A stretch of DNA of 64,000 nucleotides from assembly GCA_015178975.1 (NCBI GenBank), contig WHVD01000008.1, positions 992,001 to 1,056,000 of the forward strand, in the 5' to 3' direction. This stretch comes from Hysterangium stoloniferum. Taxonomy: Eukaryota; Basidiomycota; Agaricomycetes; Hysterangiales; Hysterangiaceae. The notes under the pieces are model-generated. The model was not told the origin of the DNA and made no database searches. It was given only the letters and a program-made list of their open reading frames with translations. Position numbers and translations under genes: made by a program. This document shows positions 32,178 to 44,341 of this stretch, piece after piece (the stretch's first letter is position 1; each line of letters opens with the position of its first letter).

Positions 32178-34360
32178 TCATTCTACATTTATGGGGCTAT
32201 GCTTCTGCCCACTTTCTTTACCCTCTTTGTGGATTTCCACCACCTCCTTGGGGACCCCATCCTCATCCTCACCAGGCTTCTTGGAACTCCTGATCTGTGG
32301 TTCAACATACACATAACCACCATACTCCACCAAAAACACCCAGAACTCCCCACAGAGGTTCTGGAGCATTTCCACCACGGTCTCCTGCATCTGGTTGCCC
32401 TCTTCAAGCAACTGGTTTTGGGCCTCTATGCCCATGGCTATTGGCCCCAAGACCTCCTCCAAGCCTGCAGGCCTGTCTGAACCACCTGCATCCCATACCA
32501 TGGACCCTGTGGGCTCATGAACCAGTGAGCACCTCGCTTTGAGGTGCACACATAGCCAGCAGCCCAGTCCCTGCCCAGACTTTCAATAACAGTCTGTGTT
32601 CCAGTCATTACAACCAGAGCACTGTGGATCATTCTTCACCTCCAAATGGAGTGGAGCCATTTTCCTTGTTTTCTGCTAAAGTGGTCAGTACCCGGACATT
32701 CCTTGTAGTCCTGCCAGTTACCTTTTGAGGGCTCCCAGCCTCTCCCTTGGACTCAGACTCCACTTTTGCTGCCTTGCACTAGACACCAGAAGTCAGCAAG
32801 GATGACTATGTGAAATATTTGGGACTTACCTTTCCTGTGGCAACTGTGGCTCTCTCTGTGGCTGCTTTGGCTTGTTCTGCAGCTGTCAGGAACTGGAAAA
32901 CCCGCCAGTCTCTGGGCTCCTGGACCCTGTCCTACATGCTCCCGACCCTCTATATTGTATAGTTACAACCAGAGTTCCCACTGGAGCCCACACATTAACT
33001 TATTTATGCCTGACTCTCTGTATGCACCCCACCCTATCTGCCCCCAACTTGACACCTTCTGTTATGATACAGAATCCATTGGATTCCACCCTTTGACATT
33101 TAACTTTGTTATATGTTCTTGGTCATCTCCCAAACCGGACTCTGACTGGACTCCCAGAACCTGCACGTCACCCTATATGCACCAGTTGTTGGACTCCACC
33201 GGACTTGCACCTCAACCTGTCTATATCTGACACTGTCATATACACCAGTCCTCGGACTCTGCTGGACCCAGAAATCAACCTGCTTATATCTGACTCTCTG
33301 TGTCTCATGTACCCATCACCAGACTCTGACTGGACTCCCAGAATCCCTCTAACAGAGCATAGAACCCTGCTCCCATTATAGTCAAACAGTCTGTCATGTG
33401 TTTCATGTACCAGTTGTCAGACTCTACCAGACTCTGACCTCCACCCTATATACACCTGATACTCTATATCTCACAGACCAGTCACTGGACCCCAACCAGA
33501 CTCCCCAGAACCCCTCTGACAGAGCCCCATTCCCATTATGGACTAATGACCTGTCATGTTTTGGACCCCGCTCCTGTTCCATTCCATCCCTAATATGTAC
33601 CTAGTTTGGTATTTACTTGTTTTGTTTTATGTTTAATAGTTCTGCCCCTCATTAATACCAGATTTGGTATTATTACATTTCAAAGTCTATATAAGTCTGC
33701 TACATTCATGTACTTAGAATCCAGTTTGAATCTCAAACAAGTTACACCCCTGATCCAGTCTCTAGTCCTCTTGTCTGTCTGCATGCTCGATTCCCAGAAC
33801 TCCTATGGGAACTCCGGAATTTACATCTTCCTGTATACATTCTGTCAGCTCAAAATATGGACACCTGAATGAGTGTACAAGGGTGCAGCCTATAAGCTGA
33901 AGCCAAGTCCATCTCAGCAGTACCATACCTGTCTGGTAATTATTCTGATATACTGTCTTGTACTAATATCCCTGGAAACTCCCCTGGACTTATTACCTGG
34001 GGACTCCATGGGACATTTCCCAGAAGAAAGCATGTGTTCAGAATAATTACCAGAAACACTCCATGGGACTTCTGTGAGCCTTTGTTTCAGAACTTAATAG
34101 CAGCAACCTGTGCAGCCTCCTCATCTTTCTTCCTGTGCTCTTCAGCCTGTTTCTCCATGACCAATGCTGCCTGGTACTCCCTATCCAAGTCCTCCTCGGC
34201 CTCTTTGGCCTGTTTTTCCACTTCCTCCCTTTGTTGATGCTGCTCATCCCACTGCACCAGGATTTGGGCAACAGTGAGCAGAGCCTGATATGTATAGGGA
34301 GCCTGTGGAGGGCCCAGCACTAGGGATTGGCCTGTGAGGTGTTGGTTTCGGACCCATTGA
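32178..34360 (-). pseudogene. Gene Z, copy 2 (split by an LTR insertion)
   Basis: Same antisense gene as 26309-27266. Exon 1 start MGPKPTP is at about 34356. The coiled-coil part (EEVEKQAKEAEEDLDREYQA) is at 34250-34105. An LTR (32884-34099) interrupts it, and exon 1 ends AEQAKAATERATVATGK at 32883-32832. Exon 2 (ESESKGEAGSPQK) and exon 3 follow with the same intron positions. The cluster reads CSGCNDWNTDC, x9, CWLCVHLKARC, with TGA at the same spacer position (32583-32585). The C-terminal frame (32549-32178) is fully open and ends QKHSPINVE. A frame change near 34320 separates the start from the coiled coil. Confidence 0.6.
32884..34099 (+). mobile_element. LTR inserted in gene Z, TSD GCAGC
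   Basis: Starts TGTCAGGAACTGG and ends AACTTAATA (degenerate forms of TGTTA..TAACA). It is flanked by GCAGC at 32879-32883 and 34100-34104. At 1216 bp it is longer than its relatives; its first half carries several degenerate units around ACCAG..GGACTC. Confidence 0.75.
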
Positions 34361-34561
34361 TGATGGGGGTAATAAAGAAGAAGAAATTTTTATTTTTTCA
34401 ATTTTTTATATAGGCTCGTCACATCTGAATTTTACCTTCTAGATCATGTGACTCTTTGACACATATATGTAACTGACATGACTCTCTGACACATGTGCAT
34501 AACCAACAAACTTTATCAAGTTCTAGAGCCTCTTTGGGACTTTGGCATAAAGGGAGAGTAC

Positions 34562-35375
34562 TGTTACGACTGGAAAACCTGCTGGACTCCAGGAACTACC
34601 CTATACACACCTGCACTCTTTACACACCAATTATCAGTTTACCAGAATACCCACTGGAACCCAGACGTTAGACCTGTCCATGCCCAACCTTCATTATCTC
34701 ATGTACCAGTCACTCAGAATACCTGCCCAGACCCCATGCACATTATCCCTGTCTATTTCTGACCCTGTCCTACACATCAGTCACTGAACTTCACTCGGAA
34801 TACCTGTCAGCTCTCTAACTGAGCCCCGTTCCTGTTATGGTCAAATGACCTATCATGTTTCAGACTCCACTTCCACTCCATTCTGTTCCTAATACTAAAT
34901 TTGGTATTTACCTATCTCATTTCATAATTACTAGTTTGGATTTCATTATTACTGGATTTGGTATGACATACATTCCACAGTCTATATAGTCTGGCAGATG
35001 TTGTACATACAATCCAGTCAGAAAATCAGCTTATATTTCCCTCCAGTAATCTCATTACATTTTCTACTCTATTCCTCTCTTTGAAACACACCACTATTTA
35101 CCTTGTTGGAGCCCACAGGCTCCGACCTATCTATCACTCAACCTCTGACCCATCACCACCTGACCCCTCAACCTCTGTGGGATTCCCACAGTTGACCCTC
35201 TGACCTCTCAACCCACCAACTACTCCCAGACCCCCCAGGATTCCCATCTGCCTGTCTGAAATTGGACAACATGATCTCACAAGGGCACAGTCTAAAAGCT
35301 GAAGCCAAGTCCTACTGGCTTTCCCACAGGTTTCTTCAGAAACCCTCTGATAAGCTCCACATGCCCTCCTTAACA
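34562..35375 (+). mobile_element. 3' LTR of the second chromovirus
   Basis: Preceded by the polypurine tract AAAGGGAGAGTAC; begins TGTTACGACTGG and ends CCTCCTTAACA; 814 bp. The tract shows it is an element's 3' LTR rather than a solo copy. Confidence 0.9.
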
Positions 35376-35519
35376 CTGAAAAAGAATGTGACAAATTGCT
35401 GAGGTGTGAAGAAGCTTGCCATGGACTTGTGAAAGGTATTCAGCCACAGTGAGAACTAGAATGTGATCTTGAAGACATGATAATCAATGTACTTGTTTAT
35501 ATAGGAAGAATGAAAGAGA

Positions 35520-37010
35520 TCAAGAGTATAGCAAAGTGGAATGTCCTTTGGGGGGATCATTTCCATACACAGCAATGAGATGGGCAGAGCAGACAATGGC
35601 ATCTAGATGAATTATATCAGTAATATGCCCACCATCTTCATATACATCTGGTTCCACAAACCACATGCCAGTATCCTCATCTGACTCATCTCCACAATGA
35701 GAATACCACTGTACCACAGCACAGAGATAGAGGTGACCTTGACACTTGAATGAAAAGATTTGCTTGATGCATGCAACATCCAAACCCCACATGTCATCCT
35801 CACCAGGATTAAAGTTCACAAAGATGGTGTCATAACAAGGCCCATCCTTTCTTCAATTGGGTGTTGCGCAAATGTCTGAGCTATGCCACTCAGATCACTG
35901 GGGGCAAAGTATGATTAGGTTGTCGGTTTTAGGGTGTTGCTCGTCGGAATCATCCGTGGGCAAAATGTTGGAATAGGAGTCAGCATCAATTTGGTCTGCA
36001 GTGAACAAGTGAAGTTTGTTGACGAAGTTTGGCTCAACGACCGTTACAACGGCAGCTGAAAACACATTGATTACTTGCATATTTGAAAACTGTTGGACTT
36101 ACTCGGAATCTTGGCCAATGCTACTTCAGCAAGAATAGACAGTCTGATGACGTCTTCTCCATCGTCATCCTCTTTCTCTTTAAGTTTTATCCCAGTGTTC
36201 GTGCATTCTTCTTCGACGTCTGGACAACATAGTGACAACTGTGGTTAGCCATTTACTACGGTGACTCATATATATTACAGCCTACCCGAGATCGAAGTGT
36301 CAGCTAACATCCCACAACTTGCAAAATCAGCACGACAAGGAGCTATCTTATCAAGATGCTGATTAGTCAAGAGCATCTGATCGAGGGCTTTGTAGCGGTT
36401 GGAACGTCACCACAGTTGTTTGGTGTTTTGACTCGATAATAGAATAGCAGAGACCGTTGGGTGCACCAAATGCTCGGATAAGAGCAAGATAATGTACGAG
36501 AAAATGTGTTGAGGCAAGTTGAAGTCTTCAGCACGTACACCACATTCTTCAAATATTATGCGATAGTAATAGAAGCATGGGAGAGCCTCTTCAAGAGCGC
36601 TGGGAGATTGGGTGTCAATGGCGTCCCGGCACGCAATGTAACAAAATTCTAAAAAAACACGAATGGTGTACATCATTTCTATAGGAACATATCCTTCAAT
36701 GGCAGGTAACCAGATCTAATACACCACTAAGTTATTTTCTAATCGGAGAAAAAACAAATAAATGACTTACTTTCATAAGTGCCTTTGAGTTGGCAGCTGT
36801 ACACTGTTTGAATCCCGGAGGAGCGCGTTATCTGTGCACGATTGTCAAGAGAAGTATGTGGGCGTTGAGTAATGAAGGGGCTCACAGAAAGTCCAGGTGA
36901 GACCACGTTTGTCTGCTTGAGCTGTAGCAAAAAGGAGCGAGGCAAGGATGATGGCAGACAGCATTTCAAGAGCAATGGAGAGGTGGAAATTGCCGCAAGG
37001 TGTGTCGGTA
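35520..37010 (-). pseudogene. Plavaka-type (CMC/CACTA-related) transposase relic
   Basis: Minus-strand fragments in the expected order: FKQCTAANSKALMK, a 55-bp intron, IWLPAIEGYVPIEMM (about 36710), then FLEFCYIACRDAIDTQSP and LIRAFGAPNGLCYSIIESKH. After a frame change comes RSNRYKALDQMLLTNQHL. Downstream are VNFNPGEDDMWGLDVA and DEDTGMWFVEPDV, IIHLDAIVCSAHLI (35560), ending near 35520. This motif order is that of Plavaka transposon proteins of basidiomycetes (from memory of the family). Several stops and shifts; no terminal repeats identified. The protein would have mobilised a CACTA-like DNA transposon. Confidence 0.75.
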
Positions 37011-37129
37011 TTGAACGCATTCTGACCTCTTATACGGATTAGATTATACAAAGGTGATATAACATCATCACCAAGTAAACCAGGCACCATAATTGCACTC
37101 ATCACTTGAACATTTCCAAGCAAAGAATC

Positions 37130-37870
37130 AGCGCTTGCAGTCGAAGTGTAAAGTCGGATGCCCTATGGTGCGCAATGATGAAAAAATAGACGTCCGGATG
37201 CTTTTGAACTTAAGTGATTAAACATTTTCCAAAAGCGAAAAAATGGCATAGAACCTGATAGAGGGCAAAGAGTGTGTGCGTGATGCATAATGACCATCTC
37301 TCATCGGGGTATTGCCTAGTTACTGGATTCATTTTAATTTAATCATAAGAAACCAGCGTTTTGAAGCAAACAGACATTATCAGGAAGAGCTCCCTAGACA
37401 GTGAAATCAGCGGGGTCAATACCATGGTGATCAGCAGCTAAGCAGTCGCGAGTGCAGCCATGGAGAAGAGACCATGCACATGTCAGAGTTCAGGCACGGA
37501 TATGAAGGAGATGACCAGCATAGCAGAATCCTGGGTGTAAACATGGAGGATATGATGGGAGTACTAGAGTCTGGGTGTAGAGGTGGAGGAACAACGGGCA
37601 TAATAGACTACAGGTATAGATATGGGGGAGATGACGGGTGAAGCAGAGTCGTGGGTGTAGCAGTAAGGGCAGGGGACTGACTGTATGGTTGTAGAGGTTT
37701 TGTTTCGGTTGCCCAATTAAGGTTTTAAAAATTGGCTCAAGCCACCCACTGGCCAAGGCTTCTCAAGCTTATATTTCTGTTTTGTTTTCTTATTTAAATT
37801 TCTGGAAAAAAAAAGAAGAAAAAAATATTTATTCCAGGTTCCAGACACCGCACAGACTAAAACCACATTT
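37130..37870. other. Interval with weak internal repeats, no gene
   Basis: Between about 37490 and 37680 the plus strand shows loose repeats of GGGTGTAGAGGTGGAGG and ATATG..GGAGATGACGGG type. No coding support. Confidence 0.5.
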
Positions 37871-39085
37871 TTAAGGTCTAGACCCATCGTCCTGCATCTC
37901 CAGTAAACGAACACGTACAGACAGAACTTCTGACAAATTTGCCATGTCAGGGTGAACCAGAACGAATTCATCTAGAGCCTTAGTAGCTGCCCTGACCCAA
38001 CGAACACTCCGAACAGCATACTTTGTTACCCAATGGGCATAGACACCTTTATTTTGGATCGACGACTGGAAAACCTGCAGCTCGTCATCTGCCAATATGG
38101 AAAGCAAGCGAACCATGATGTCATCAGGTAGGCCGGAAGAGCGAATGACAGATGCAAAATGATCAGTGAACACCAGACGGTCCTTACGGAAAAGTTCGTC
38201 GTGTGGAGGATTATTGTCAGCAGCGATCATTGCCGGGCATATTACGGCACATTGCAGAGGCAAACGGCAAGCCCAATCATCCCAATCTAAAATTCTGAAA
38301 AACAATCAGCTGTGTAACATCGGCTAGGATAACGATATTTCATACCCAGTGATGTTGAAATTATCATCAACAAGAATATTCAATCGCCCAAGGTCAGTGT
38401 GCATCAGTGGAAAGGGGAAGGTATCCAAGGGCGAGACGAAATAGATTTCTTTGGCCATGGCACGATAGATCAAGCAATCAATGGGGTCGAATGGAGGGAG
38501 TTTTCCGGTTAAGATACGTTTAAGGCGGGAGTCAATCCTCCTTAATATCCACGTCAGTACCGACTGAGGGCTGGAATCTATAGCGGTGTGCGCTAGCAAG
38601 TCTACGATGTATTGTGCTAGCTGATGAAGGACCTTTTCCCTTGCAGCTGGTGGCGGAACATTTGCATCCCATTCCAACGGCTTGCCATCAATCCAGTCCA
38701 GTAACATATAGGGTGTCCCTACGCCATCACCATCCTCGCTATCCGACCAAGCGTGTACGGTGGCAACAGGTATACTTGGAACGGTACGGTGCACGTAACG
38801 CATCGTGGTGACTGTGCACTCAACGGGCAAGTGCATCTCGTCATATGGAATACGAAGAGCCCAGAGTATGCCGTCGTCAAAGAGGATGCGATTGATGATG
38901 TTACAACCACCAGAAAACTCTTCGGCTTCGAAGACGGCACAAGGTTTGCCCCTGATAGACGAAGCGGTCTTCAAAACCTGATCCCAATTAATTTTTCCGC
39001 GGGCAATCTGTCGTAGCTCAGCGACAGTCTACTAGGTAATCAGCAAAGGAAAATATTAAACGCGGCGTAGCCACCATACCGGCAT
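37871..39085 (-). CDS. Aminoglycoside-phosphotransferase-like (APH) kinase
   Basis: A three-exon model closes perfectly: 39085-39080 (ATGCCG), 39028-38346 and 37871-38294, with introns of 51 and 51 bp, 1113 nt and 370 residues. The second junction creates NITGILDWDDW, giving the APH pattern of catalytic loop HTDLGRLNILVDD followed by the metal-binding ILDWDDW. The N-lobe includes LRIPYDEM and a linker PYMLLDWIDGKPL, typical of the family. Members phosphorylate small molecules, choline-like substrates or proteins; substrate cannot be predicted here. A six-base first exon is unusual but is the only ATG that fits. No downstream operon-like partner. It appears intact. Confidence 0.8.
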
Positions 39086-40705
39086 GGTAAGGGATAATGT
39101 ACAATATCAATGAGGCGAAGCACAAAGATGTACAAGAGATGATGTGTCAGTAAATTGTACCCAAGGTTGACCTCGGGCCCCTCAAGCCACCACACACTTT
39201 GTTAAGGTCCAGAACGAGCGTAGGTAAAGAGCTAATACGACGCCCTGTAGTTACATATTAGACGCAATATAAGAAAGACTAAGCTTACCTGAGAGTGAAT
39301 CACAGATTTATCACAAGGTGTGTTGACGCAGGTGGATGTGAACAAAAAGCGTTAGTATGACTAAGCTACTGTACCAGGACGAAATATACGGGGACCCACA
39401 AATGTCATCACGGTAAGATTATTACCGAACGGCCAAAAACTTTAAACTGTATAAATCGAGTTTTAAATATTTTTTTAATGTATAATCGCCGTTCAGTTGC
39501 TTAGGTTTGTCACGCGGTCTCGGCCGTGATTATCGGCGTCCCACGCTTGGCTAAAGCCACTCACAAATCACCCGCTCCGTCGATCACACATGGATCCTCC
39601 GATGTTTCCTTACCGTTAGAAAGCATTACATAACACTGAGTAACAATACAAGAGTAACAATAGAATGTTGAAATAAGATCTTAAAGCTCGTGAATCTCAA
39701 GCAATGATGAATATAATTTCCGTTTGACCCTCTGTGTCTCGTAGAAGGCAAACGGATAGCGTAAGTACAAGAAATCTATACTAGTTATATACGCCTTGAT
39801 AACAATAGACGTATGGCAACAAAGGGTTAAGCTAAACTCAAAAGAACAATAGGGTGGCAAATTGCCGGTGTGGCATCTTGTGCATGCTTGCACAACCCTA
39901 TATTCTAACATAGAACACGTTGCAGATGCTAACAATATGCTATTCCGCTTTTGTTTAGAATCTTTCTTTTTCCAGTATTTTCTCATTGTTCTAAAATCAT
40001 TTATTTATAAGTATGCATTAACGTAGCAGGTACCTCGATATAAGCCATGCCCAAAAGGTACAACGAAGGGAGCAAAAAGTACAAAGACATGTGTTTTTGT
40101 ATATTTATATTGATGTATTGCAATCTGTTTCCGAATTACAAAAAGATCTAAATGCAAGGCATTACATTTAGGGGAGGGCCCTAAGTTTAATAATGACGAC
40201 GCCACGTGCCTCATGGAGGGAATCCAGGAAACCATTGGGCGGTCGCAAGTCCATAGTAACCAAGATACACTACGCTATTTACATGACCTAACGATCCTCA
40301 AGTCGCCTATATTATCCTGATTGACAGTCTTTTGAGGGTTGTCTCAACACTACCCGAAGTTTCTCGTTGTGCTCAAAACTGTGTGGCGGACGTACACTAA
40401 ACGCACGTGAATGGATCATCACATCCACCATCAACTCGGGAATGATCATAAGCGAGCTCCAAGCTTGAAGCGGCCATTAGATTGCAGTCGCGTGAATTTC
40501 CTTGGCTAGCACAACTGGATCTCAGAATCTATTTCTAGTCCTTAGTCCGGTTTCCTTTTATTAATAGAACTGGAGAGAAACAAGTTTGATAAAAATTCAT
40601 AGACACTGTGGCTAAATTTTGTAGCAATTTGCTACGCTGGGTCCTCAAAGATGCTTCTTAACATGGTATTGTGATTGTCCTCGAGGTGGGTAACTAATGT
40701 AAGCC
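39086..40705. other. Intergenic interval, with one short repeat
   Basis: No gene recognised. About 39310-39445 shares GAACAAAAAGCGTTAGTAT, ACTAAGCTAC, CGAAATATAC and ATTATTACCGAA with 44090-44235. Confidence 0.5.
39310..39445 (+). repeat. Short dispersed repeat, copy 1
   Basis: About 135 bp, imperfectly repeated at 44090-44235 in the same orientation. Confidence 0.65.
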
Positions 40706-41982
40706 CTACACTTTGTGTGGCGGCCATGTCATTTCAGAATCCAGGATCGTACGACCACTTGAGTGGTTGGTGGCAGTTGATCCATCTCCGAAGTGGGGTG
40801 CCTTCTTTGCGAAAGTCAAGATGCTTCTCAAGACAGTCATGTAATCGTCATCGTCTTTAGAGGCAAATTTGCACATCCCGAGATGGCTTTTATTCAGTCC
40901 AATGGTTTCCGCGTTGATGGCTCCGGGAACAACAGCACTGCATTTTGGGACAATCTGAAATATTGTAAGATATTTTGACCATTTAAAAGCAACATATCGG
41001 CTACCATCTTTGAGAAGCCTCCTGGCATAGGCGTATCATATGACTCATAACAAAACAAAGTACTATACAGGTCACTGATGGAATTATAATCAGCTAGCAA
41101 GTCTTGTAACGCTTCTGAGTTCTTTGTTAGATGTTGCAACACCATCACGTTAGTTCCCCGTATTATTGAGAGTATATGATACAAGCGGAGAGCCAAATCT
41201 GCTGCATCTGAACCTTGGTGGGGAGTTCCCAAGAAGATCAGACCAATGGTAGATGTTGCTATTGATTTGTGTTTGGGGAGATGATCGTCGCTGGCTTTGT
41301 TCGCAAGGATCAGTGCCTTAGGAAGTGATTAGAGTATGATGATAAGGAATAGTACTGGTGGACGTGCGCACGTATTTAAGAATGATCCCTCCCAAGCTAT
41401 GCGCCAAAAATATAACGGGGCGGTCCTATATTCCAACATGAATACACCGAATTTGACAGATTATGAAAGACTTAAAAATGTGGCCGTGTGCTCCCTATAC
41501 TGTACAAGTTTTGAAATCAGATCTTCCGCGTGGTCGTGTATAGTCTTTCTTGACAATTGGTGTTTGCCTCTGGTGGCGGTGTCGTACCCATAGGTGAGGA
41601 CCCTTGCGTTCGAAATATCATCTGGCAACATATCTCTAATCCACAGAATGCCGTTGTCTGCGGTCCAAGTTCCTTCTCGGTCACCATCCAACCCATGGAT
41701 CGCTATAATGCTACTCATACATTTAGTTTCAGTGGTATGCCACTCATGCCAGGTTCCTCACTCTAACACTGTGGCGCTCCCTTCAGCAAGTACTTTGAGT
41801 CCCAAATCAGTAGGAGGACTATCTTTCCACAGGCATATAAGTGATGCAAATGAATGGAATATTTTGAACGATCTGTTCTGGGAAGGTTTATGGGGGAAAG
41901 GATTCAAGTTCATGGTGGAGAGGAAGGAGAAATTCAGGGTCCGCAACGCACTGAAATTCGGATTAAACATGTGGACAGTCAT
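40706..41982 (-). CDS. SERAC1/SesB-like alpha/beta hydrolase, paralogue 1
   Basis: Five exons: 41982-41762, 41710-41506, 41425-41372, 41316-41005 and 40954-40706; 1041 nt, 346 residues, all introns GT-AG (50-80 bp). Motifs: DIIAIHGLDGDREGTWT (oxyanion-loop region), RVLTYGYD, HDHAEDLI, nucleophile elbow LAHSLGGIILKY (Ser in GxSxG-like AHSLGG), GLIFLGTPHQGSDAADLA, and near the end NAETIGLNKSHLGMCKF. Such domains act as stand-alone lipase-like enzymes or as N-terminal domains of fungal NLR proteins (SesB type). Exon 2 ends 30 nt earlier than in paralogue 2, and the intron 4 donor is shifted by one codon (ATG|GTAGCC). Both are consistent with point loss of the original donors. Confidence 0.8.
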
Positions 41983-44341
41983 TTGGCGTACGTGATATAT
42001 CTAGGCAAAGATATGATGTAAGAATGAGGTGGAGACATTGATGCTCCACCGAAATCGGGCAATGTCTTTCGGAAGATTATTTTTTCTGAATGACATCCTG
42101 CGCTCCTGTCTTCGAGCTAAACACGGACTTTTACATCACTAAATGTCTTTCCCCGGAAGATTTGCAAGATTATGTTATTAAATCCCTATTTAAGGAGCTA
42201 TTGGTACAGAAAAGTCTTCAGTCGGAGCGTCACTCTTTCGTACGCCACCTCGGTGACGTCGGGTTAAAGGCTCGGCGCTTCTACCACTTATTACTCCACT
42301 TAGTACTAATGACTGCATATCAAGTACCTTACTATCAATAAAGTCCTAATTGCTAGTTGTTGACACTTATGCGTCATCCGCGGGTGTTATGACTCGTGGC
42401 TAGCGCGCTCAAAGAACAACAGTGTTCCTTTGTCGACCATGTCTTACAAGAATTAGATATTTGTTGTTTCCCTTTTGTTCAAGCTCTTTCTTGTTCCACT
42501 TTCTGCTTTTATTCGGAATCCTATAGCTACCCGATGATTGATACGAGATACCTCAGTCGATTCCACATTCGTGTCGAATGAGGTAAGTTACTCATAGTTA
42601 TTTTCTCTGTATATTAGTAGAGTTATATTTTGCTCTCACAAACTCCTGTATTTGTAATAGCAGGTCATGATGTAACTCACAAGCCTATCATCAGGGATTT
42701 GGAAATGTCTACAACCATTATGTAGACTCCCTAGATGTATAGTAAGCTTTTGTACCGACTAGTAAATAGGTATCTCGCGAAAGTAGTGTGTCTAGCCCAG
42801 TCTAGCTGAGCTAGCTAGCTCTCTCCTCGATGGCTCTAGACAATATAGACGGCAATACTTACTGATCTTCCCACTTTCCTGATGATCGGTCTGATCCGTG
42901 ACGTAACTTCATCGATCATAGAACGAGTGGCTTTAACTGTTCATCTCTGGTTAGATATTACGGGGATATTATGACAATTGGGTATCTCGTTCGAGGAAGG
43001 AGCCCCTTCCTAAGGTTTCGCTTATCGCCGTCAGAAACCATTGAAAGCAGGGATTGATGTACCTTTTAGGGTCACAACGTAACTGGCACTCAATCGATCA
43101 ACGTTCACATCTTGGAGGTGTCTCGGAGATTGGTTACCTTGTTTTATATTGTTTCCGCGACTAAGTACTTCTGAAGGGTATAAGTGCATAGATTGTTTCG
43201 CACATTTCGCAGCAAAAGCTTATTATATGCGTATTTGTAGAAATACTTAAATTGCTATTAGTTGCATATATTCCTGCCACTGTGAATTCATGAGTGTCAT
43301 TTTCTGTCGCTGCAGTCTTGACATACTGACCCACCATCACCGCGGCCCGAGCTCACAAATGAGGCAAATGAGATCGGCACATACATAAAGAGGACATGGT
43401 TCTAGGACGTATATAGGCTTCATGGTGACTACACAAATCAAGAAATTTCTGGGGTGAAGGAGCAGTTTATTGCATTCTTTCATCGATGTATATGTTGACA
43501 TTTGGAAAAACAGTCACTTCATTCTAGTATATCGTCATAGAACTTGAACCCGATGGATTCAGAAAGGCTCTAGGCCGCGTACGCTCTGCAGGGGATTAAG
43601 ATATCAATAAGCTCTCAAATAGGCGAACAATGCTAAATGATATCTGACAGACTTGTAATGGTCATCAGTTTCAAATAAGATCTCTGTAGGACATTACACA
43701 ATGATGTCGCGGGCTGGGAAAGGAAAAACTGTAGGATCTGATGATAACCACTAGGAGACACCTATAATGCAGGTATGATGGGCCTTTTTTTCAGGCGAGA
43801 CGCACAGATGAGTTAAAGTTCATTATCGAGAAATAGGTCAGATCATTACATAACAACAAACATTAATAGACTCAGTGGTGAAATAGGGCAACTGTTCTCA
43901 GACTCGGACTATTACGACAGAAAAGCAAGCCATTGCTGTTTGGCCTGTAACTGTGAATCAACACAGATCATTATGACTACCTAGCATCGACCAACGGGTA
44001 ATTACATATGCTATGAGGGTAAGAGCAACCCACCAAAATAAAGACAGAGATCAATACCACCCAGAAGTGGTGGCGTGCTTTGTTGACGCAAAGGAGGGGT
44101 ATACGTCAGTACATGGACTGGACGCGAACAAAAAGCGTTAGTATTACTAAGCTACCGTACAGAATTATGTAGCTACGCGAAATATACTAGGACCTACATG
44201 TTGATATTAGTTGCAAATACTCTATTATTACCGAATGGCCAAAATTTGAACATGTCTCGCGGAGAGGAATCTACCCTATACGCTCAGACTTCCAGAGTCT
44301 TGAATAAAAAACCTATCCGATGACGGAGATTATGAATCATT
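41983..44341. other. Long intergenic interval without a recognised gene
   Basis: Only short ORFs that resemble nothing I know. Contains the second copy of the short dispersed repeat at 44090-44235. Confidence 0.5.
44090..44235 (+). repeat. Short dispersed repeat, copy 2
   Basis: Imperfect copy of 39310-39445, located just downstream of the second hydrolase gene. Confidence 0.65.

Noticed and set aside
38324..38974. Start of the APH gene at a TTG codon (38974)
   Set aside because: Fungal genes start at ATG, and homologous sequence (AELRQIARGKINWDQ) continues upstream to a splice acceptor.
41317..41371. Frameshift in hydrolase paralogue 1
   Set aside because: The apparent break is a 55-bp intron (GTGCGC..CTAAG) at exactly the same position as intron 3 of paralogue 2.
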